This document shows, one piece after another, positions 1 through 9,015 of a stretch of 64,000 nt of DNA. How positions within the stretch are numbered: position 1 is the first letter of the stretch; every line of letters begins with the position of its first letter. Source of the DNA: Dama dama. Its lineage: Eukaryota; Chordata; Mammalia; Artiodactyla; Cervidae. The stretch lies in NCBI RefSeq assembly GCF_033118175.1, contig NC_083697.1, positions 26,696,001 to 26,760,000 of the forward strand. Direction: 5' to 3'. The notes under the pieces were generated by a model. The model did not search any database, had not been told where the DNA came from, and saw only the letters and a list, made by a program, of their open reading frames with translations. The position numbers and the translations under genes were made by a program.

Positions 1-407
1 AAGGTATTCTTTTTCTTCTTTCAAATTCTTTTCTTTTCCTTTGATTTTCTGAAGTTTGAATATGGTATCTATATGTGGCTTTTTGTTTTGTTTTCGTTTT
101 TGTTTTGTTTTGGCATTTATCCTGTTTAGTGTTCCCTGAGCTTCCTGGAATATGTGGTTTGGTGTCTGACATTAACTGGGGGAAATTCTAGTCACTGCTA
201 CTTCAAATATTGCTTCTGTTCCTCTCTTCCTCTGAGCATTTCCATTTTGCCTATGGTACATCTTTTGTAACTATTCCACAGTTCTTGGATATTCTGTTCT
301 GGATATTCTGTGTTGTTGTTTTTCCTCTCCTGTATTTTCCATTTCTGAAGTTTCTGTTGTTATATCCTCAAGTTCTGAGAATCCTTCTTCAGTCATTTAC
401 AGTCTAC

Positions 408-614
408 TTGTGTGCTCAGTCACTCAATCCTGTCTGATTCTTTCCATCTCATGGACTCTAGCCCACCATGCTCCTCGGTCCATGGGATTTTAAGCAAGAA
501 TATTGGAGTGGGTTGCCATGTCTTTCTCCAGGGGCTCCTCCTGACCCAGGCATTGAGCCCATGTCTCCTGCACTGCAGGCAGATTCTTTACCCACTGAGC
601 CATCGGGGAAGCCC
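408..614 (-). mobile_element. Bov-tA SINE
   Basis: Reads as the reverse complement of Bov-tA, from the 'gctcagtcactcaatcctg' tail side to the tRNA-like head complement ending 'gggaagccc'. It is flanked by a 9-bp target-site duplication 'acagtctac' at 399-407 and 615-623. Non-autonomous, mobilised by LINE machinery. Confidence 0.9.
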
Positions 615-626
615 ACAGTCTACCTG

Positions 627-833
627 AAAGTGAAACTGAAGTCGCTCAGTCATGTCCAACTCTTTGCGACCCTGTGGACTGAAGCCCTACTAGGCTCCTC
701 CATCCATGGGATTCTCCAGGCAAGACTACCGGAGTGGTTTACCATTTCCTTCTCCAGGGGATCTTCCTGACCCAGGGATTGAACCCGGGTCTCCTGCACT
801 GTAGACAGACGCTTTACCATCTGAGCCACCCTT
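627..833 (-). mobile_element. Bov-tA SINE
   Basis: Second antisense Bov-tA, starting 'gtgaaactgaagtcgctcag' and ending near 'ctgagccaccctt'. It lies 12 bases from the previous copy in the same orientation. Both are inserted in the antisense L1, which resumes at about 840. Confidence 0.9.
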
Positions 834-1217
834 AGGAGTACTCAAAGGTACATTCTTCATTTCTGTTACAATGCTTTTCACCAGAAGTGTTTATTTTTTT
901 TCCCTAAAAATTTTCATTTCTGTGCTAACATTATTCATCTGTTCTTGCATGTTGTCTACTTTTCCATTTAAAATCCTTAGGTTTTAGTTTAAAAAAAAAA
1001 AATCCTGGTCTGATAATTCCAACATTCCTGCCATATCTGACTCTGGTTCTGATGCTAGTTTGGTCTCTTCAAATTCTGGGTTTTTTTTTTGTTGTTGTTG
1101 TTGTTGTTGTTTGTTTGTTTGTTTTAACCTTTTAGTATGCCTTGTAATTTTTTGTTGTAAGGTGGACATGATGTACTCAGGAGAAGAAACTGCAGTAAAA
1201 ATGCCTTTAGTAATATA

Positions 1218-1428
1218 GGGGCTTCCCTGGTGGCTCAGTGGGAAAAAAATCCGCCTGCCAATGGAGGAGATGTGGGTTCTATCCCTGAGTCAGGAAGATC
1301 CCCTGGAGGAAGAAATGGCACCCCCCTCCAGTATTCCTGCCTGGGAAATCCCATGGAGAGAAGAGCCTTGTGAGCTACAGTCCATGGGGTCACAAGAGTC
1401 ACTACTTAACAATAATCAACAACAAATG
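1218..1428 (+). mobile_element. Bov-tA SINE
   Basis: Sense copy starting 'ggggcttccctggtggctca' with a degraded B-box region ('gggttctatccc') and the A-unit 'ccatggagagaagagcc', ending in a CAA-rich tail. Confidence 0.88.
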
Positions 1429-3550
1429 AGGTAGTACAGTGTGGAGAAGAGGGAAGCATTCTAGAGTCACACGATTAAGTCTTATCTCAGTCTTCTGGTG
1501 AGTCTTTGCCCCTGGACTGTGAATTTCACTAGAGCTTGTCAGTCCCCTCTGCCCTCACTTTTAAAAGAAGGATAGTATAGCTGGAGGAGTCTGGAGACGC
1601 ATATTTCCCTTCGCCCACATGGGAGGTTAGAGGGATCTGCAGTATTCTGAGCTCTGATAAAAGTTTCCCTGAGGGGAGGCCTTGTCAAGAAGAACACAAT
1701 GCTCTGGCATATTTCAAAACTGTTCTTCTCCCTGCTCCTTCCAGAAGCAGAGACAATTTTCCTCTAATGTTTCTATTAAATATATTATAAATATTTAAAT
1801 ATATTTAGCATTTACTTTAAAGCCCTGGTAGAGTTCCTGGAGGTAAAATCCACAAAAATATGCAGCCTGCCCACCCTCCATAGCTGGGCTTCCCTAATGA
1901 CTTATCCCTATGATTTTTATCCACAGTGAAGCTCCAGCAGTTTGCTAATTTCAGGATTTTTTCTACCATGGCACTGGTTGCTGTGGCCATTTCTACTCAC
2001 ATACTTCTGCTCCAACAAGTTTACACTTCTCAGAATCTGCCTGTTTATCTCCAATTTTGGAAGCAGTAGTTTGCCCTATGACCATACTTCTTCTGATGGA
2101 ACAAAGAACAGTTGTTGATTTTTCAGTCTGCTCAGCTTTTCATTTAGTAGTATGGCAAACTCCTCACATGATGGACTGGAAATAGAAAATCTCAGTATTT
2201 TTCTTTTAGGATTTAAAAAAAACTTTTATACCATATGTCATCCTAGAAATATATCATCTTCTTTTGCAAATATGTATTGGGAAATAGTAGTGACTAAAAT
2301 TCTGTGATCACAGTGAGCTGTTTCTCAAAAAGGGTTTTCACAATGTACAAATAAAGTTGTTAGAAGACACTGGTGAAATAACCTTTAAGACCTATCAAAG
2401 AAGGTGTAGACTGACCAAGGTTTTATATATATTTATAAAAACACTTGCCTTTTTCTAACTCTGATACCCATCAGATTTTATTCATATGTGTAATATAGTT
2501 ATATATGTAATATAGTTATAAAACAAGTTAAGGTTCTGGGTGAGAATATAATTAGCATGCTAAATTCACATTTATAATATTTTTGTCAGCATGTATGTTT
2601 ACAGAATGACCTGTGGTCTTTTGAAGTCACTGCTATCTACTATTTAAGAAATGATATACATGATTTTTATAGGCATGGTATGTTTTATATTTCCATGTAC
2701 AAAACTAACCTTCAGTGAGTATGTTGTAAACTGAAATCTTGAAGAAGTCTCAAGATTGTTCCTAACTAGTACTAATCTCTGTTAAATTATATCCTGTTCA
2801 TATATCAGTTTAAGAGGAGTTCTCTTAAGGATATTAGCCTGACTTCAAAGATGGTTTAATTTAGCATGTAATTAATATCTGAAAAAGTGGACTTTTGTAT
2901 TCACTGAGTAAAGAAAGTAAATCAGCAAATTTCTCTGAATTTCCTATACTCATCAATTTTGCATTCATGTAGACAATCTGTCATTTTCAACTAGACTTTA
3001 TTTCCTTTACTTACTAAAATGACTCATTGTTATCTCAAGTTTTTCAATAAGCTTGACATTTTCTTTAAAGATTAATCCAGGAACTCATCACTTTAGTAAA
3101 TTGTACACAGCGAAAGGCAATTTTAGAACATTTTTCTTCAGGGATTAAAGACAAGTCAACTTTTTATCCTTTGTATTGGTGTGCAGAAATGAACTTCCTC
3201 TTAAGAACAAAATATACATCCTTCAGAGGTCTGAAAAGCAGAATTCTTTTTTTTTCTTTCTACAACATCTATTCCCTCAAGGAATATTTAAAGTTTGATT
3301 TATGGAAATAAGACCAAAATAATTTTACTCTCTGCTATTTCACGTTCTGATAAATATTGCATAAAGTATAAAAACAATCTGTAAGTAACCCTGAATTCAA
3401 CCTTCAGAGTTCTGAAATATTTCTCATAAACATTCAAGCATTTGAATGAAATACTATTGCTTTTTCCTTGAAAGGAAATAACAAGGTCATTTACAAAATG
3501 CAATGAAACTAATACTTAGTTAATATCTGTGATATGCTGCAAGTAGTCAT
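1429..3550. other. Unassigned AT-rich DNA
   Basis: No gene, RNA or clear young repeat seen. The first 600-700 bases may be degraded continuation of the antisense L1. The rest is AT-rich and CpG-poor with short TA-rich tracts (around 2420 and 2500). Confidence 0.5.
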
Positions 3551-3813
3551 ATGAAAGCGAAAGTTGCTCAGTGTCCGACACTTTGCAATCCCAAATTCTC
3601 CAGGCCAGAATACTGGAGTGGAAGCCGTTCCCTTCCCCAGGGGATCTTCCCAACCCAGGGATCAAACCCAGGTCTCCCGCATTGCAGGCAGATTCTTAAT
3701 ACTGGAGTGGATATCCTATCCCTTCTCCAGCAGATCTTCCTGACCCAGGAATTAAACCAGGGTCTCTTGCATTGCAGATGTATTCTTTACCAGCTGAACT
3801 ACCAGGGATGCCC
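3551..3813 (-). mobile_element. Bov-tA SINE with internal duplication
   Basis: Antisense Bov-tA longer than the usual ~210 bp because the A-unit to B-box part occurs twice. 'tactggagtgga' is found at 3611 and 3704, each followed by a 'tcttcc..aacccaggga' or 'cttcctgacccagga' segment. A short CATATG flank is repeated at both ends. Confidence 0.82.
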
Positions 3814-4089
3814 ATATGTATATTCAAATTCAAATTTCGAAGTTCAGTGAAATTTCGGAAAACATTATTTTGCCCAAGTTATTCATTCTATAGATGAGGC
3901 AATAGTAATAAACTTCCTGCCTGGCATCACATGAAAAGCTAAAGAACTCATTTAAAGACAATAATGTATTTTCAAAATACCAAATATGTATTAATCCTGT
4001 TTGACCTGTCTGAAAAATGCATGCTATAAACACAGGAAGATGATATGCCTTAGAAGAAGATTAGAAAACAGACTTCCAAAACAGGTAAA

Positions 4090-4163
4090 ATGAAAGTCAC
4101 TCAGTTGTGTTTGACTCTTTGCGACCCCATTGACTACTGGACAGGGACAGTTTTCTATTTTTT
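4090..4163 (-). mobile_element. Very short Bov-tA fragment with perfect TSD
   Basis: A 74-bp insertion holding the 3' end of Bov-tA in antisense ('gaaagtcactcagttgtg', 'ctctttgcgaccccattgac') and a T-run at the other end. The 16-bp duplication 'ttccaaaacaggtaaa' lies at 4074-4089 and 4164-4179, so this is a severely 5'-truncated insertion rather than later erosion. Confidence 0.8.
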
Positions 4164-4320
4164 TTCCAAAACAGGTAAAGTATATGAAAATGAATATTGA
4201 AGTCCAGAAGAAGCTAGTTTACTTCTGTAGGTGACTGTAAACAGGCAAATGTAACAATGGCAGCAAGGACCAGCATCTTTTATCAAGAAACTGTTGTAGC
4301 TCAAGAATTGTACCTTGGTA

Positions 4321-4451
4321 TAATTGTACCTTGCACAGAATTGTGCAGCCATTAAAACGGTTTCATTACCCCCGAAAGAATCCCCATGCCCACTATCACT
4401 TATTTCCCATTTCCTCCCAATCTCCCCAGTCCTAGGCTTAAAAAAAAAAAA
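4321..4451 (+). mobile_element. Processed retroinsertion with poly(A) and 18-bp TSD
   Basis: The 18-bp sequence 'aagaattgtaccttggta' occurs at 4303-4320 and again at 4452-4469 immediately after a poly(A) run (about 4440-4453). The ~131-bp insert therefore has the hallmarks of LINE-mediated reverse transcription of a polyadenylated RNA. Its body (around 4370-4437, ending 'cagtcctaggctt') resembles old L1 3' UTR read antisense, so the source RNA probably crossed an L1 in reverse orientation. The source locus is unknown. Confidence 0.7.
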
Positions 4452-4469
4452 AAGAATTGTACCTTGGTA

Positions 4470-5544
4470 ATACCAGTATAAATTTTAAGAATTTCAAAGG
4501 ATGCTTCAGTAAGTTACACTGTCAAAGACTACTGGCTTTTCTTATCTGGCTATGTGGTCACATATAATTATGTCAATAAAAGATATTAAAAATCTTAAAC
4601 CAACTCTCTGACTTTAGAAAGTTCTCTATATTTGGAAGAAAAGAAAAGAAAGAACTACTCTATCAGTTTATACTTCATTTTACTAGCATCAATTAGAATA
4701 TTAATCATTATGAGTTTTTATGCTACAAAAACTTTGGAATCAGAATTCTCCAAAAGTATGGGTCCACATTCAACAAATAGCTATTATGGGCTTCCAATGT
4801 TCCAGGTGCTATGCTAGGCAATGGTCATAACACTTAAAACAGAAATAGAACTCCCAACATGAAACTTACAAATCACACTCAAATTCTACTGGACTTTGAG
4901 CCTTTAATGATAAAAACAATAATGAGAGAAAAATGCACTCCAATCACCATGAATTTATATCCCACTCTCCCCCCAGTTAATTAATAAAGAGGGTATTTCA
5001 AAACTTTTGGAAAACTTCATTGAAGAATCATCGATGTGTAATTATTTTTCCCTATGAAATAAATGTCAAGGATACTTGAGTTCATAACTAGTTTTCTGAA
5101 GGATATGATCTCATCTGGAGAGAAGAAGCTAAGAGATGCTGAGAGCAGTGCCGTTTCTCCTAGCTGGAAGGAAGCTGGTAACCACACAACTCAGAGAAAG
5201 GAAGCAGAAAGAAGAACATACGCACTGCTCATCTTTTTAGGAGGTTTCAGCTCCAAAAATCTACTCATAAATTAGTTGTTTAAAACTTAAGGTAGCTTTT
5301 AAAATCCTGTTTGTATTTTAAAGTAGATATTTAAACACATAAGGTACCTGAAATACTACCCAACTATAATAACATCAGAAAGGAGTACAGTTGCCAGCAT
5401 GTGTGACATTTTAGCTACAAATGTTTCCTTGGCCCTAGAAACTCACGGGTATTTTGTGTCAAACAGAACACTGGTAGCCTTAAAGGGACAGCAGTAAAAG
5501 CAAAATTATATTATTGCCCCTTTACTCACCATTTTATTCATATA
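4470..5544. other. Unassigned DNA
   Basis: No gene or repeat recognised. Open frames at 4632-4817 and 5063-5275 are short, have no recognisable motifs, and look like chance frames. Confidence 0.5.
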
Positions 5545-5686
5545 TATATATTCACCAAATATTTATTCAATGTCTACCACATGCCAGCCACCATTCTAGG
5601 TGCTGAAGCTATATGTGACCCAAACAATGCCCTTGGTCTCATGGAACACATCTTCTGGAAGGAGCAGAAAATAAATTAAAAGAAAC
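5545..5686 (+). repeat. Old MIR/L2-like repeat fragment
   Basis: Contains the dispersed phrase 'atttattcaatgtctacca' followed by 'tgccagccaccattctagg', close to a widespread ancient mammalian repeat motif (consensus about 'tattgagcacctactatgtg'). The family was not settled. Confidence 0.5.
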
Positions 5687-5794
5687 TTTTCTGGTCACAC
5701 CTCCTGGCTTGCAGGATCTTAGTTCCCCAAACAGGGATTGAACCTGTGCAGTGGAAACTCAGAGTCCTAACCCTTGGACCAACAGGAAATTCCC
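5687..5794 (-). mobile_element. CHR-type tRNA-derived SINE
   Basis: Antisense short cetartiodactyl SINE: 'ggcttgcaggatcttagttc', then the B-box complement 'gggattgaacc', then the head complement ending 'ggaaattccc', followed by a T-run at 5796-5809. Subfamily not assigned. Confidence 0.78.
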
Positions 5795-5904
5795 ATTTTT
5801 TTTTTTTTAAAGCAGCAACGAGTGCTCTAGCAAGTGATGATAAACCTAATGAAAGGAAATCAGACAAGGTTAAGTGTGGTAGTTCTGCTAAATGGTCATG
5901 GGTT

Positions 5905-6026
5905 TGTTTTTCCTTTCGGCCACACCACATGGTATGTGGGATCTTAGTTTCTGGACCAAGGATCGAACCCATAACCGCTGCAGAGGAAGTGCAGAATCTT
6001 AAATACTGGATTTCCAGAAAAGTCCC
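5905..6026 (-). mobile_element. CHR-type tRNA-derived SINE
   Basis: Second antisense CHR-like copy: 'tttcggccacaccacatgg', 'gggatcttagtttctggacc', B-box complement 'ggatcgaaccc', ending 'aaaagtccc'. It lies about 110 bp from the previous antisense copy. Confidence 0.78.
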
Positions 6027-6164
6027 TGAATTTTATTCCTGGAAAACTAACACTCTCAAGGAGAGATTAGAAGAAAGGAAGAAGCAACATAAGTGGATAC
6101 CTAAACAAAAGCTGTTCCAAGAAAAGGAAATAGCGAGCACAAAAACCTAGAGGAAAGAGGATGC

Positions 6165-6570
6165 TCCTTTTGTTGCTTGGACAGCAAGAAAGCCATGGCT
6201 ATTAGAGTGAGGGAGAGAACTGGAAGGAAGTGGAATCAGAAATGTAAATATCAGCTGAGATCTTGGAGGCTACCAAAAACCCCTGGCTTTTACTCTGAGT
6301 TAAATAGGGATTCATCAGTGGCTTTAAGCAGAGGTATGAGCTGCCAATTTTTAAATGATTAAGCTTTGATTTCTGGATTTGGGTAAAACACCTTGGTAAG
6401 GTGAGGAAGGGAGGGCAAAGTCAGAAGCAGGAGATCCATTAGGATGACAAGGTTATATTCAAAATTAGACATGATAGTGGCTTGCAAGAGTGTGGAAATG
6501 GTGAAATGATAGGAAATGGGTCAGATTCTGGATATAGTTCAAAACTAGAGTCAACAGACTTTGTTGAGGG
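6165..6570 (+). repeat. Old dispersed repeat, family unassigned
   Basis: Phrases such as 'ggtcagattctggatatag', 'tgatagtggcttgcaagag' and 'ttttactctgagttaaatag' match a long dispersed mammalian sequence I recognise but cannot name. A related stretch lies at 35,750-37,130 in the same orientation. Confidence 0.4.
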
Positions 6571-6661
6571 ACTGAATATTTTTATCTGTCTTTTCATTCC
6601 CTCCTAAAAGTCCTACTTCCCTAACTTTGGGGAATAATGTGTTTTTTTTTTTTTTTTTTTT

Positions 6662-7500
6662 AAGTTATCTAAAAAAGAATGAGGTACCATTACACGCCAG
6701 TCAGGATGGCTGCTATCCAAAAGTCTACAAGCAATAAATGCTGGAGAGGGTGTGGAGAAAAGGGAACCCTCTTACACTGTTGGTGGGAATGCAAACTAGT
6801 ACAGCCGCTATGGAAAACAGTGTGGAGATTTCTTAAAAAACTGGAAATAGAACTACCATATGACCCAGCAATCCCACTTCTGGGCATACACACTGAGGAA
6901 ACCAGATCTGAAAGAGACACGTGCACCCCAATGTTCATCGCAGCACTGTTTATAATAGCCAGGACATGGAAGCAACCTAGATGCCCATCAGCAGATGAAT
7001 GGATAAGGAAGCTGTGGTACATATACACCATGGAATATTACTCAGCCGTTAAAAAGAATTCATTTGAACCAGTCCTAATGAGATGGATGAAACTGGAGCC
7101 CCTTATACAGAGTGAAGTAAGCCAGAAAGATAAAGAACATTACAGCATACTAACACATATATATGGAATTTAGAAAGATGGTAACGATAACCCTATATGC
7201 AAAACAGAAAAAGAGGCACAGAAATACAGAACAGACTTTTGAACTCTGTGGGAGAATGTGAGGGTGGGATATTTCAAAAGAACAGCATGTATACTATCTA
7301 TGGTGAAACAGATCACCAGCCCAGGTGGGATGCATGAGACAAGTGCTCGGACCTGGTGCACTGGGAAGACCCAGAGGAATCGGGTGGAGAGGGAGGTGGG
7401 AGGGGGGATCAGGATGGGGAATATGTGTAAATCTATGGCTGATTCATATCAATGTATGACAAAAATAATAATAATAATAAAAAAAAGAAAAAAAAAAAGA
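6662..7500 (+). mobile_element. L1 LINE, 5'-truncated sense copy
   Basis: Carries the ORF2 3' end followed by the bovine-type L1 3' UTR ('gactttttgaactctgtggg'-like junction near 7240, G-rich stretch at 7385-7415, 'tcatatcaatgtatgac' near the end) and an A-rich/AAT tail at 7460-7500. A 20-nt T-run lies just upstream (6642-6661). No clear target-site duplication was found. Confidence 0.9.
6679..7173 (+). pseudogene. L1 ORF2 C-terminal remnant
   Basis: An open frame of about 164 residues encodes the C-terminal domain of L1 ORF2, the protein that carries endonuclease and reverse transcriptase. The cysteine motif CX3CX7HX4C is intact (C-W-R-G-C ... H-C-W-W-E-C, roughly residues 21-38), followed by the family phrases 'YDPAIPLLGI', 'DTCTPMFIAALF' and 'WYIYTMEYYSA'. 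It stops at the natural ORF2 end. The endonuclease and RT domains are absent because the element is 5'-truncated, so no activity is expected. No stop or frameshift falls inside the retained part, which suggests a fairly recent insertion. Confidence 0.85.
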
Positions 7501-8089
7501 TGAACCATATTTATATCAGATATCTCATTAGCCAACACTGGATGAAATGTTTCAATGCACCAATGTCTCCCAAGTTCTGAGGGAAAATTACTTTGAACAT
7601 GGAATTCTATACACCATTATTTTATCAATTAGCTCTGAGGGAAAATTCAAGGCATTTTGGACATGCAAGGACTGTTTTCCTCCTACACACCATTTCTGGG
7701 CAAAATAAATAAATTGGGATATAAATCAGTGAAAAGAAAAAGAAAAGAAAGAAAGAATAAAATCCCGAGAAAGACATGGAACTAAAGCAACGGTGGACCT
7801 AACCAGGAGAATAATGAATGAAAACTAAATTAGAAGAGAATAATCAGGAAGCACAGAGAAGAATGAGTTTAAATAGAAGGCATATATCATTCACCAAGTG
7901 GTATAATTAAGAAACTTGAAAAATCATTGAGACAGATGAGAATTTTTAGTTGGCCCCCTTTGACAGATGGGGAAGCTGATTCAGAGAGGCTAAAGCTGCC
8001 GTGTTGTGTAAGAACATACACAGCTTATAAGAAGGCAAGTCAGGATTCAAAAATATATCTTCCTAACTCCAAAAACCAGACTGTTTGTG
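7501..8089. other. Unassigned DNA with GAAA-rich tract
   Basis: No gene seen. A purine-rich tract of GAAA/AAAG units lies at about 7733-7757. Confidence 0.5.
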
Positions 8090-8213
8090 AATTCTCCGGC
8101 ACTCCAGTGGTTAGGACATTATTCTTTTGCTGCCAAGGGCCCAAGTTTGATCCTGGTCAGGGAACTAAGATGCCATAAGCTGCACAGTGCAGCCAAAAAA
8201 ACAAAACAAAAAG
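8090..8213 (+). mobile_element. CHR-type tRNA-derived SINE
   Basis: Sense short CHR-like SINE: head 'cactccagtggttaggaca', B-box 'gtttgatcctgg', 'gggaactaagatgccataag', tail 'gcagccaaaaaaac'. Confidence 0.8.
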
Positions 8214-8413
8214 AAATTGTTTGGTGGAATCCAACTGTTTAGGAGTTGCTTGATTTATCAGAAAAAAGGAGGCAAAGAACAGAGTCCAGGGAAAATATGG
8301 TGAATAGCTGAAAAAGCCAAGAAGGTGGAAGAGAAAGCTCATATAGGTGAGAACACCAAGAAGGAAGACATTTCAGGCACAAAGGAACAGAGTGAAAAAA
8401 AGAATAGGGTGAG

Positions 8414-8735
8414 GGCTTCCCTGGGGCTCATTGGTAAAGGATCTACCTGCCAATCCAAGAAGCATTATTTGATCCCTGATTCAGAAGAGTCCATGTGTCA
8501 TGAAATAACTGGGCCTGCGCTCTAGAGTCCAGGGAGCCGAAACTCCTAAACACACGCCACAACTACTGAAGAGGCCCACACGCCCAGAGCCCACACTCTG
8601 CAACAAGAGCCGCTGCAATAGGAGGCCTGCGCCCCACCACCCTGCTCTCTGCAGCCAGAGAAAAGCCCGTGCAGCCATGAAGACCCAGCACAGCCAAGAG
8701 TAAATCAATATTTTTTCAAATTAAAAAAAAAAAAA
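8414..8735 (+). mobile_element. Long CHR-type SINE
   Basis: Starts 'gcttccctggggctcattgg' with a tRNA-like head, then the C- and A-rich body with repeated 'ccacaactactgaag' and 'gcaacaagagccgctgcaat' units, 'gaagacccagcacagccaa', and an A tail. An approximate TSD ('agggtgaggg' near 8406, 'aggatgaggg' near 8735) flanks it. Confidence 0.82.
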
Positions 8736-8844
8736 GGATGAGGGAAGCAGAAATGGAGACAAGCCAAATGGCCATGGTAAAATATCCTATAGGGTTTAAG
8801 GATAAATTTGCAAATCGGGAGATGTCAAAGAAATCAAAATATAT

Positions 8845-9015
8845 AGGGAAATTATTTAATCTGATGTCTTGATTTCTTCCTTAGTAAAATGAGGATAATA
8901 ATAGCACCAACAAAAATAGATGTGATGTAAGAATTGAATAAGATAACCTCTGAAAATCCCTAGTATGGTTCTTGACACAATGTGAAGACCTTAGTTAACA
9001 CTGACTATTACTAAA
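8845..9015 (+). repeat. MIR SINE fragment
   Basis: Sense MIR 3' part: 'aattatttaatctgatgtc', 'tccttagtaaaatgaggata', then 'taagaattgaataagataac' and 'ctagtatggttcttgacaca'. Highly diverged ancient element. Confidence 0.65.

Larger units (their letters stand above)
1..1217 (-). repeat. Old L1 LINE, antisense, broken by SINEs
   Basis: T-rich sequence with phrases typical of antisense old mammalian L1 (for example the stretches near 186-400, 845-935 and 1000-1200, including 'gataattccaacattcctgcc'). Two Bov-tA SINEs interrupt it and a third sits at its right edge, so it predates them. It may continue weakly to about 2,100. The subfamily and exact ends were not determined. Confidence 0.5.
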
